Assembly: GCA_039090855.1 (NCBI GenBank)
Contig: CM076996.1
Location: 46,280,469 to 46,344,468, forward strand
DNA: 64,000 nucleotides
DNA from: Macrothele yani
Lineage: Eukaryota; Arthropoda; Arachnida; Araneae; Macrothelidae
Direction: 5' to 3'
Shown here: positions 55,408 to 64,000 of the stretch, piece by piece
Layout of the letters: every line of letters starts with the position of its first letter
How positions within the stretch are numbered: position 1 is the first letter of the stretch
Position numbers and translations under genes: made by a program
Notes under the pieces: generated by a model
What the model saw: the letters and a program-made list of their open reading frames with translations, nothing else
Databases searched by the model: none
What the model was told of the DNA's origin: nothing

Positions 55408-57005
55408 CAATCTCCAACGGCTGGGCTGCCTCTAATATCCAACACCGGGTCCACCCACCTAGCCTTTGGTCTTCCCTTCAGTCATGTCTTATTTATTTTA
55501 TTTACCGGTACCTCCTTTACACTTTGTTTGTTTGTCCGAAAGAAACAAACAGATAAAAATATCCAGATTCCTTTTTTCAATTTCCAGAGTCCTATTTCGT
55601 CATTTTCTTTCGCCCGCTGTCCGTCAACAAAAAGGCAAATCGTGTGCCCTGGGCTGCAAAGAAAGTTTGAAGTACGACTGAAATATTATATCCCATGAAG
55701 GCATGTGAAAATGAGCTATTGCCAGTTACGAGAAACTTGCGTTTTCGACTATGCAGGCAGACATTCACAGCGGATCATTACCTTCGGAGTGAAATTTTGA
55801 AAAGAATCACCAATATAAATGTCACGAGATTGCATTCTTTTACAGCATGATGGATAGAAAGCAGAGAGCAGAATGGTGCTGTCTCGTGAGAGACGCATAT
55901 TAAAATCGTCATAATTACCTGCTTAAGTTCGGCATACATCTCGTTTCGTCAAAAAAATCCTCGATAAGAAAAAGTGTAATATAATATAATATGTAAAACA
56001 CTTCAGTGTAAAGAGGGCGTGTTACAAAATCAGCGAAAACTGCAGCTAAGCAAGGGAGGAATGAAACGCTAAAGGTACGTGTGCTGAACGTGACTGGAAT
56101 TTTTACGGGATTGAATTGCTTGTTCCGGGTAGAGCACTACGAACTTACCATCTTAAAAAGTTGTTCTGATGTTATACAATTCATCTGGTTTTACATTTTA
56201 GAGTCTCATCTGAAAACAGAAATGTCGATGATAAACAAAATAAGACAGGCGAAAAAGTAGCTGAACATTATTTTTGTTTTAGGACATGTTTCACGAATAG
56301 ACACGGTGCATTTTCCATGTATTGATCCCAAGAGCTTCCAAGAAACTTCGCCTTCACAGCAACGAAAGGAATAAATCGCCTCCCATAATGGGCTTTGCCT
56401 GGCACTAAAATTAGAATAACACATAACACGATCGAAAACCGGTAAATGAAAAAGATGACATCTTGTACCATTGCCACATTTACGCCAATGTTGTTTCGTT
56501 TTCATTTACGTCCAAATATTTGCTGAATCGATTTATGAAGACATGTGTATGTGACCTGCTTTCAGAATTCGTTGCGAGTAATAAAATCTCCTGAGGACGT
56601 CATGTTTTCGCTGGAATTGATGACAGACATACTGTTTTTCCGTTTAGCACACGCGTTCACCAAACATTGCTGCTGGGAAGACACATTAAAGCATATGCTA
56701 CGAAAAAAAAAAAAAAAAAAAAAGGAAGAAACTTGACAGCATCCAGACTAGAAATCATTTAACGTCACAAATCCTCCGAAAGACTACACAACATTCCGTT
56801 TATTATTGTTATTCTTTTTCATCGTTTGCTGAGAAATAATTCTAAGCGAGTTGGTGGAATAGAATTTAAGAACACAACATTTTCGAACATGATGAAGTGA
56901 AATCTCAACATAATACGTGTCAACCATAATTACCTTGCTTTCAAATTTTAACGCTTGTCAAAACTACGATAAAATTATAATAAAAATGTTATATAGTGAT
57001 ATACC
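55408..57005. other. Gene-free region
   Basis: No supported gene. A poly(A) run lies at ~56704-56722. The minus frames 56206-56505 contain no motif. Nothing in this stretch recurs elsewhere in the window as far as I can see. Confidence 0.45.
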
Positions 57006-57860
57006 GGGTGTCCAAAATTTAAGTTCACATTTCCGCTACATGTAGATCTATTGCTCGAAATGACGTCAGAATTTATATATGATGACTCTTGAGGGGATGG
57101 AATTTCGTTTGACGGAAAAACAAAATGTGACATCCAAACCTCGCCTCAAGGGGATAAGTGGCGCTTTATTACAGTTGAGAAAAACACAAAAAATGCAAAA
57201 AAAAAAAAAAAAAAAACGTTCAGAACAGAACGCATATTTTCTGGTTACACAAGAACATGTTCAATATGCTGTCCGCCGTTTTCTGCAACATGTTGAAATC
57301 GGAAAACAGCATGCTCAACAACAGATCGAATTATTTCATTAGGAATTTTCTCGATGTGGCGTATAATGTTTGCTATGTGACAACGATAGACAATATTCTT
57401 TAGATTTCCCAAAGCAAAAAAAAAAAAAAAAAAAGTCGCACGGTTTGAGTAAACGCGCTGGCCAGGTAAACGCGCTGGCCAAGTTGTAGGAAACTGGCGG
57501 CTGATTATTCTTTCGTTGGTAAAATATGCGTGCAGCAACTGCTGCCTGATATGTGTTGCTATGTGATTAGGAGAACAATCCTGCATAAAAGCTGTTGAAT
57601 CGAGGCACTGATGGTGTTGAGCTGTTGGAATCACCTGATTCGCCAAAAGAGATGCATTCCGCAGAGAATTGACAAAGCTTGTAACGAGACCCGTAGCATT
57701 AAGTTTCTCGAAAAAGGAGGATCCAACGACGAAATACGCTGTAAAACCACCCGAAACGAGGAATTTCAGAAAATGGGGTGGAATCTCGGCCCGTTACGTG
57801 GATTTCCTCCTGCCGAAATCCTGTGCGTGTCGTAAATCTTTGGATTTATCGCGTATAAAA
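57006..57860 (-). pseudogene. Mariner-like transposase relic
   Basis: The minus frame 57646-57245, with upstream continuation to ~57860, reads FFEKLNATGLVTSFVNSLRN, then STAFMQDCSPNHIATHIRQQ (second catalytic Asp with PxH context), IISRQFPTTWPARLP, LGNLKNIVYR and RSVVEHAVFRFQHVAENGGQ ending HIEHV. This matches the C-terminal half of a mariner-related transposase group whose N-terminus is seen at 29430-29702. CGGGTGTCCAAAATTTAAGT at ~57004-57023 looks like its terminal repeat. The third acidic site is lost in a poly(T) expansion (57418-57434 on plus). Poly(A) also interrupts near 57198-57216. Confidence 0.65.
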
Positions 57861-58475
57861 CATATCTAGGTCATGGTCATCTGCGGAATTAACCTTAATC
57901 TGCGAACACTGTAGCCTACGTACTGGAGGACCAGCTGTAACATATATGGTGGGTACAGGAAGCTGTTCTGTGCTTGAACGACTTCATGTTACGACGAAGA
58001 GTTGCTTGTGTTGCGAACTATAGACTATTTACAAAGTGTGGATTACCACCATGTAATCGGTCTCAGCGAAATATAATTTCATATCTTTGCCCTGTAATAT
58101 CAATTACGTCTTACTCATCTACCAATCTATGTTGTCTGTGATTTCGATGTCGCAGAATGTATTACATGCCACGAAGTACCTCACATTTCCGTGGCTTTTT
58201 AAAGCAAAATCTTTTCATGGAAAAAAATAAAAAAAGTGAGGACAATTGTTCGCAGAGAAAGCAAATCCACTAAATCACTAATTCAGACAAAACACGGATA
58301 TGTTTTTGTTATTCCGCTTGCTCGAATGCATTTAACCCCTAATTACATGATTTGATTTGCGTGTATTTAAAAAAAAAATGTTTTAGATCGTGGTTTTTGG
58401 AGCTTATATATTTTAACAGTTTTATTCTGATACTACCGGATGGAATAGTCGGAAGTCACGTAACTGATATTCTTT
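57861..58475. other. Gene-free spacer
   Basis: AT-rich with no recognisable gene or repeat up to the boundary of array B3. Confidence 0.4.
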
Positions 58476-59025
58476 TTTAACACGTCTTTTGTAAAAAAAT
58501 TATCGTGCTTATGTTATCACTTTGTTCGTCCTTTCGCCCGTCTGCGGGCACCATATCTCTGCAACTATTAGTCCGATTTGAAAAATTCTTTTTGCCTCGG
58601 GCAGCTTAAAATATGAGAATGATGATTTTCGCATTTTTTTACTATGCACAATTTCGCCGCTAGAGAGCTTAAATGCAGATTATATCGAATTAGAAGTACA
58701 TTTTATTCCATATATTTGCTTCCAAACATATAACTGAAAAAATTCTTTTACCTTTCGATGCCATTTATATCAACGACTATTTTAGGTACAGTCATTTTAA
58801 TTTACGTATCAATTTCCCGCTAGTAAGTGTAGAAATAAATTTATTTTTCACCGAAATCACTGCTTCTAAAACTCTGATTTTAAAAATTCTTTGTGCACCG
58901 GATACAGTTCCTGATGGGAAATATTTTCCATATATTTTTTATATTTGGTAAAGAATGGTTTGGTCTCTAAGGGGCATAAGCGTTAATTTCTACTTCTGAT
59001 GTATTTGTTTAAAAATCTGAGCTTC

Positions 59026-59172
59026 TAAAAGCTCGGCGTCTTACGGCACTGGCTCTCTACCTTCCCTGGAACCAGTGACCCTAAATTAGGGACGGGCGAC
59101 TGCTTATAGCCCATTGAGTTGCTCACGGTGGTCGTTAAATCTCCAATAAAAAAATAAATAAATAAAAGCTCG
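59026..59172 (+). repeat. SINE family 1, 5'-truncated, with 10-bp TSD
   Basis: TAAAAGCTCG flanks it (59026-59035, 59163-59172) within an array-B3 unit. Only the body from GCGTCTTACGGCACTGGCTC to an AAAAAAATAAATAAAT tail is present; the tRNA-like head is missing. The array sequence is continuous across the duplication. Confidence 0.88.
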
Positions 59173-59333
59173 ACTGAAAAAATTCTTTCCTGGATCTATA
59201 CTGTTCACCTCGAGAAATCCTTTCGGAATAATTTATTCTTAAAATAATGCATGGTTTCTCTGCCAGAGGGAGTAGATGTATATGTTATATTTGTCAATAT
59301 CTCTGCTGCTAAGTGTCCGATCTGAAAACTTCT

Positions 59334-59548
59334 GCCGCCCCAGTGGCGCAGTGGTCTAAGCGATGGCCTCTGAATATTCGTCCGAAAGGGGCCCGGGTTC
59401 GAATCCCGGAGAGGCATGGATGTTGTGTTTGTCTTACGGCACTGGCTCTCTCCCTTCCCTGGAACCAGTGACCCTAAATTAGGGACGGGCGACTGCTTAT
59501 AGCCCATTGAGTTGTTCACGGTGGTCGTTAAACCTCTAATAAAAAAAA
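59334..59548 (+). repeat. SINE family 1, full-length, inside array B3
   Basis: Starts GCCGCCCCAGTGGCGCAGTG (box A) and has GGGTTCGAATCCCGG (box B), the standard body and an A-rich tail. Flanks (GAAAACTTCT and AAAAATTCCT) are similar but not an exact duplication. It interrupts the phrase 'GATTTGAAAAATTCTTT' of a unit. Confidence 0.9.
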
Positions 59549-60000
59549 ATTCCTTGTTTGTTGGATAGCATTTCTAGTGAGAAACGTTTCTCATACAATT
59601 TCAAGTTTTCGAGTAATGCCTAGAAGTCAGGGGATGTAAAGGTCAATCGCGTTTCCCCCGATATCTCTGCTTCTAAAGATCCGATTTGAAAAATTCTCCT
59701 GCACCGGATACAGCTACTGATGGAAAATGTTCTGCATATAATTTCTAATTTTTGGTAAAGAATGGTTTGGCCACCAGGGAGCGTGAGCGCTTATTTCTGT
59801 TTCTGATGTATTTGCAGCAAAATCTCAGCTTCTAAAAGCTCGATTAAAATAAATATTTCTAGGACTGATATCTCTAACCCCGGAAAACCTTTTGAAAATA
59901 CCTCCTGCTTAAAATAGAGCATAGTTTTTCCCGCCAGGGGCATCGATGTATATCTTATTTTTGTCGATATCTCTGCTTCTAAGTGTCCGATTTGAAAAAT

Positions 60001-60031
<31 letters not shown>

Positions 60032-61180
60032 GTTGCAGAGAGTTTCTGGTGCGAAATGTTTCTTACATAATTTTGAGGTTTTTAAGTAAAGCATAGATTT
60101 CCGCTAGGGGGCTTATAGGTAAATTGAGTTTTCCCCGGTATCTCTGCTTCTAAAACTCCGATTTGAAAAGTCCTTCCTGCATCGGATACAGCCACAAATG
60201 CGAACTGTTTTCCATATAATTTCGAATTTTTGATAAATAATGGTCTGGCTATCAGGGGGCGTAAGTGTTTATTTCTGTTTGTGATGTATTTGCAGCAAAA
60301 TCTGAGCTTCTGAAAATTTGACTGAAAAAATTATTTCATGGACTTATACCTCTTACTGTGGAAAACCATTTCAGACTACTTTATTCATAGAAAGTATTCT
60401 GTAAAGGTTTGTAATGCATAGTTTTTTCCGCCAGGGGGCGTAAATGCATATCTTATTGTTTCGATGACTCTGCTTCTAAGAGTCCGATTTAAAAAGATCT
60501 TTCTTTGTTGGGGAGAGTTTCCGGTGCGAAATGTTTCTCATATAATTTTAAATGTTTCTTAACGCACAAGTCTGCTACCAGAGGGCGTAAGTTCACGTTT
60601 ATGTTTACAGCAATATCTGCAGGACTTAAAACCCAACTGAAATACTTCTTTTTCGGCCAGATACTACTAACTATGAAAACTATTTCCGTGTATTTTCTTC
60701 CCAAAACAATGCACAATTTCGCCACTAAGAGCGCAAATGCTTAATCTGTTTTTCTTAATATCTCTGCTTCTACATGTGCGATTTAAAAACAAAAAATTCA
60801 ACACCGAATGCCATTCACCTTGTGGAACACTATAGCACAGTATATGGCAGTTTTATAGTTCACAGTTCGGTCGCTAGGTGGTGTTTGTGTACTTCTGTTT
60901 GTAGCCGTATCTCAGCTTCTAAAACCCTATTGAGCAATTTCTTCTTTACTGTATGCCATTTGCTACAATAGAGATGGGGAGCCTTACCCTTTTAAAAAAA
61001 CGCACAGATTTCCCGCTAGGGGGCGTAATGGTCAAAACGTTTTTCTCGCTGTGTCTGCTTTCGAAAGACATATTTGAAAAGTTATTTTTCCTTCGTATAG
61101 CTTTTTCCATGAAGCATATTTTCGTCTATTTCATCTTTTCTATTATGCAAAATTCTTCCGCTAGAAGGCGTACAGTTATA

Positions 61181-62400
61181 CACTATCTACCAACAAGTAA
61201 TTGGACACCTGTGATAGCAAAGGAAAACGAAGTTTATTCACCTTCAATAGTTGGTGGAGCCTCCACGAGCGGCGATTACAGCTGCGACCCTCCGAGGCAT
61301 ACTCTCAACCAGGCGTTGCACGACGCCTAGCGGTATTTTCTTCCACTCGGCTTGGAGAAGACAGGTCAGTTCCTTCACCGATTTCGGACGGTGGAGACAC
61401 TCCTTAAGTCGAAGCTCCAACTCGCCCCAGAGGTGCTCGATAGGGTTAAGGTCCGGGATCTGCGCAGGCCAGTCCATTCGATTAACCCCATTGTCACCAT
61501 ACCAAGCCATGGTGGACCTCGCAACATGACAGGTGGCATTGTCATCCTGAAAGTAACATGGGTCCACCCTGTAAAACTGCCACAACGTAGGAAGCGCATG
61601 GTCATCCAAAATGGTGCAGTAGGTCTCGGCGTTAAGTCTACCAGGAATTGCGACCAAGGGTCCCGTGACATACCAGGAGAAACACCCCCATAGCATAATT
61701 CCACCGCCGCCGAACTTCACAGTTGGCACAATACATTCCGGCAGGAGGCGTTCTCCAGGCAGACGGCCAAACCCAGACCCTGCCATCGGAACGGTGGAGG
61801 GTGAACCTTGATTCGTCGCTCCAGAGAACCTATTTCCACTGTTCAACGGTCCACTGTCGACGTTCTGTGCACCACGTTAGCCGAGCAGCGCTATTGGACT
61901 TGGTGATCAAAGGCTTGTGGGCGGTAGCACGTCCATTATAACTGAGCAAATGGGCTTCCTTATGGATGGTATTCATCGGAAGAACACTCCTGGATGGCTG
62001 TTGAAACTCCTCGCGGATGTGGCCCATCGATTTGGTGCGGTTCTTCCGAATTTCTCTGGCCAGCACCCGTCGGTCTCTAACTCCCAGTTTTGTGGGTCTG
62101 CCGGGTCGGGGCACATTCCGACAGTCACCTCTCATCTTCCACTTGCCAATCACATAGGCCACTGTCGATTTTGGGTACTTCAACTCGCTGGATATGTCAC
62201 GTATGGAACGGCCATTTCTGTGATACCCGACGATTACACCTTTCTCGAAATCAGAGAGCTCCGAACTGCGTGGCATCTTGCATGCGACTGGTTGCGGTGT
62301 TGTTTCCCACATCATATTTAACGGCGGCGGGCGTGACGTGTATCAGGACCGCAGATATCGTCGATTGCAAGGGTGTCCAATTGCTTGTTGGTAGGTAGTG
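61181..62400 (-). mobile_element. Tc1-like transposon (DD34E) inserted in array B3
   Basis: CACTATCTACCAACAAGTAA and TTGCTTGTTGGTAGGTAGTG are the near-perfect inverted ends, flanked by TA (61179-61180, 62401-62402). The 1220-bp element has one minus-strand transposase with two visible lesions. Array-B3 sequence continues on its far side, so it inserted after the array formed. Confidence 0.93.
61244..62315 (-). pseudogene. Tc1-like transposase, DD34E, two lesions
   Basis: The likely start is MPRSSELSDFEKGVIVGYHR, a few codons into the open frame. The helix-turn-helix is followed by RPTKLGVRDRRVLAREIRKN and the catalytic domain. A TAG follows VEQWK (~61830); the same frame then gives [13 protein letters not shown] (first Asp) before a shift near 61775. 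The next frame (to 61244) has [13 protein letters not shown] (second Asp) and [10 protein letters not shown] (Glu), 34 residues apart, and ends [15 protein letters not shown]. With one stop and one shift it is recently inactivated. The relic at 40.2-41.2 kb appears to be an older relative. Confidence 0.9.
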
Positions 62401-62699
62401 TATAATGTTCCCTTCTAAATTTCTTCTCTTTTAGCTGTTGGATTTGAAAATCTCTTTGTCTCTAATACTCTTTGTGCAATGAGAAAGTTTTTGTGAACCC
62501 TTTGTTAATTTTCGTAGCATAGTTTTTAGCCGCTAGTGCAAGTAAGTAGCTGCTTCCATTTCTAGATGTTTTATCGATTGTAGAAACCCTGTTTTTTTTT
62601 TTTCTAACCGGTTCCATTCAATTTGAATAACTTAGATAAATTCAGTTCGCGTCAGAAACATTCAAAAGACGTGCCGTTACAACCGAAAATTCCGTGTCT

Positions 62700-62935
62700 T
62701 GTTTCTTGTTTTTTTTTCTTGTTTGGAGTTTAACGATCACCGTGAGCAACTCGATGTGCTATAAGCATTCGCCCCTCCCTAACTTAGAGACACTGGTTCC
62801 AGGAAAGTGAGAGAGCCAGTGCCGTAAAGCAAACACAACATTCAAGCCATAGGGATATTCGAACCCGTACCCATCTCGGACGAATGGTCAGAAGCCAGAG
62901 CTTAGATCATTGTACCACCGCGGCCAACTTAGGTA
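62700..62935 (-). repeat. SINE family 1, older copy
   Basis: Plus text shows AGTTTAACGATCACCGTGAG, AGAGAGCCAGTGCCGTAAAG, TCGAACCCGTACCCATCTCG and TAGATCATTGTACCACCGCG, i.e. the SINE in inverse with a mutated head. A T-rich run precedes it, corresponding to the tail. No TSD identified. Confidence 0.8.
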
Positions 62936-63586
62936 CCATGTGCTTTCCAATCTGCACTGCTCAGCTAGCTTGGTTAGCTGGTGTTAGACTTTCTTTTTTT
63001 TTTTTTTTTCAGCATTGTGTGTTCATTATTTTCTATAAGTGCTGAATAAAACATAGTCAGTTGTCGAGGCTCAGCTTAGAGAATTCTATCGAGGGAAGTT
63101 CAGCGAAGGGTTTCCAGAATCTAGAAGCTTCGGGTTTTGTTTGATGAGAATGGCTCTTGCCTTGACAAGAGAACAAAAAGTGTGCAGAAAAACGTCGTTT
63201 GCTATAACGATTTCTACAAAGTTAAAAGATGAAAATTTCAAATCGCTTAATCTGATACAACACTTTTGATTGTCGAAACAATCGATACATATTTTCTTCG
63301 GTTTCCTTTCCACGTAAGCAAATGCTTCCCACAAATATATTTTGTATTAAGACAAAAATACAGTCCTTTTCTTTCATGTTTTTACAGAGATATATTTTCT
63401 TACCACACACACAAAAAAAGTAAAATCCTACTAAACAGTATAGTCAAGGAAAATCGGTGCAAGAAAATATTTGGGTAAGCAATCTTTGTTTATAGTAGTA
63501 CTTTTAGTTGCCGTCTAGGAGCAGCAACTAAATTAAAACCGTCTTGATGACGGAGAGAGCATATAACCACATGATGAATGTTGGTA
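62936..63586. other. Gene-free spacer
   Basis: A poly(T) run lies near 62994-63010. The short frames on both strands (63086-63478) have no recognisable motif. Confidence 0.4.
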
Positions 63587-63587
63587 T

Positions 63588-64000
63588 AACGAAGTAAATT
63601 TCTCCGTCATTTTTGGTCCACGCCAGGGATCGAACCCGAGTCCTCTTATTCCGGAACAAGTCGCTCTACCAACTGAGCTACGAACTTGCTGCTATCTGCC
63701 TTTATGTCGTGTGCATTCTGCGGGGCAGGCACGTCACATCCCCCTCCCCCCGTGGGAGGGCCAGGGCCATGGCCCACGGGTCGGCCGTGACCATGAATCG
63801 TTGCAGGCATCCATCCGCTGTAGAACGTACACTTGAGAACTCCCAGTCAATCTGGTGTGTGGAATGCAACATCACACACATTTTATTTTCAAAGCGCTAA
63901 TTTTTCTTGTCTCGCGGTGTGGAAAGAACATTACACCATTGCGAGATCTTTAACGGCCGGGTCATCCGGCAAGTTCGGGCGCCATTTTAACGAAGTAAAT
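63588..64000 (-). repeat. tRNA-like dispersed repeat (family T), copy 2, possibly with TSD
   Basis: TAACGAAGTAAAT occurs at 63588-63600 and again at 63988-64000, the last bases of the window. In between, on the minus strand, lie TAGCTCAGTTGGTAGAGC (box A), an anticodon-like hairpin around TTCCGGAA and GGGTTCGATCCC (box B), preceded by the same GCACACGACATAAAGGCAGA block as at 38.5 kb. The outer ~240 bp is not shared with that copy. Acceptor pairing is absent, so it is not a functional tRNA. Whether the direct repeats are a TSD or short terminal repeats cannot be settled at the window edge. Confidence 0.6.

Larger units (their letters stand above)
58476..62600 (+). repeat. Large array of ~155-bp units with CTCF-like motif (array B3)
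   Basis: It begins with the shared terminus in inverse (AACACGTCTTTTGTAAAAAA, ATCGTGCTTATGTTATCA) and runs through about sixteen degenerate units. Motifs in one orientation include CCGCTAGGGGGCTTATAG (~60108), TGGCCACCAGGGAGCGTG (~59766), CCGCCAGGGGGCGTAAATG (~60430), GCTACCAGAGGGCGTAAG (~60575), CCGCTAGGGGGCGTAATGG (~61014) and CCGCTAGAAGGCGTACAG (~61160). Each unit also has 'TCTCTGCTTCTAA.A.TCCGATTTGAAAAATTCTTT'. Two SINEs and a Tc1-like element interrupt the array, which resumes at 62403. No coding capacity. Confidence 0.85.

Overview
This 64 kb window looks like repeat-rich, intergenic nuclear DNA from an invertebrate animal, most likely an arthropod. I could not find a single confident host protein-coding gene. 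Nearly every recognisable coding stretch belongs to a mobile element: Tc1/mariner-superfamily transposons, RTE-type and other non-LTR retrotransposons, and a Penelope-like element. The clade call rests on this mix, on TA target sites, on A-tailed tRNA-derived SINEs, and on Tc1-like transposase types I associate with arthropod genomes (spiders among them). It is an inference; no host marker gene is present.

Layout. 0-10 kb: the end of a Tc1-like element, copy A1 of an undescribed ~1.2 kb repeat ('family A') with an exon-like head, a miniature palindromic retroposon, an end-to-end RTE retrotransposon with target-site duplication (TSD), a decayed Penelope-like element with a GIY-YIG motif upstream of its RT, and family-A copy A2. 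10-24 kb: a Tc1-like pseudogene with complete ends, an unidentified broken ORF, LINE and mariner remnants, three more Tc1-like relics (one split by a palindromic insertion), a Tc1-like copy with complete ends and 32-residue D-to-E spacing, and several SINE copies. 23.5-24.8 kb: a tandem array whose units each carry a CTCF-like motif. 26.4-29.1 kb: an apparently intact Tc1-like (DD36E) transposon, abutting another decayed one. 29.1-38.3 kb: a 9.2 kb composite bounded by 31-bp inverted repeats and TA, holding inverted minisatellite arrays, an RTE fragment and a 2.4 kb palindrome made of two family-A copies. 38.4-48 kb: a tRNA-like repeat, a Tc1 relic, a palindromic tRNA-headed retroposon, a second copy of the 32-residue-spacing Tc1 element, a LINE C-terminal relic and a one-unit copy of the CTCF-like repeat. 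50.7-58 kb: two inverted SINEs with TSDs, a mariner with complete ends, a third SINE family, a decayed DD36E copy and a mariner-like relic. 58.5-62.6 kb: a second, larger CTCF-motif array, itself invaded by two SINEs and one Tc1-like element. The window ends in a tRNA-like repeat flanked by a possible 13-bp duplication.

How the parts relate: the nested insertions give a relative chronology. Arrays and family-A repeats are older, while SINEs, RTE copies and Tc1 elements with clean TSDs are younger. Only the transposase at 26.5-27.6 kb is open throughout. It is a candidate source for the decayed copy at 54.2-55.4 kb. The most unusual signals are the 9.2 kb foldback-like composite, the CTCF-motif arrays, the repeated ATG/43-nt exon/GTAAGC module of family A, and three palindromic insertions with 11-14 bp TSDs.
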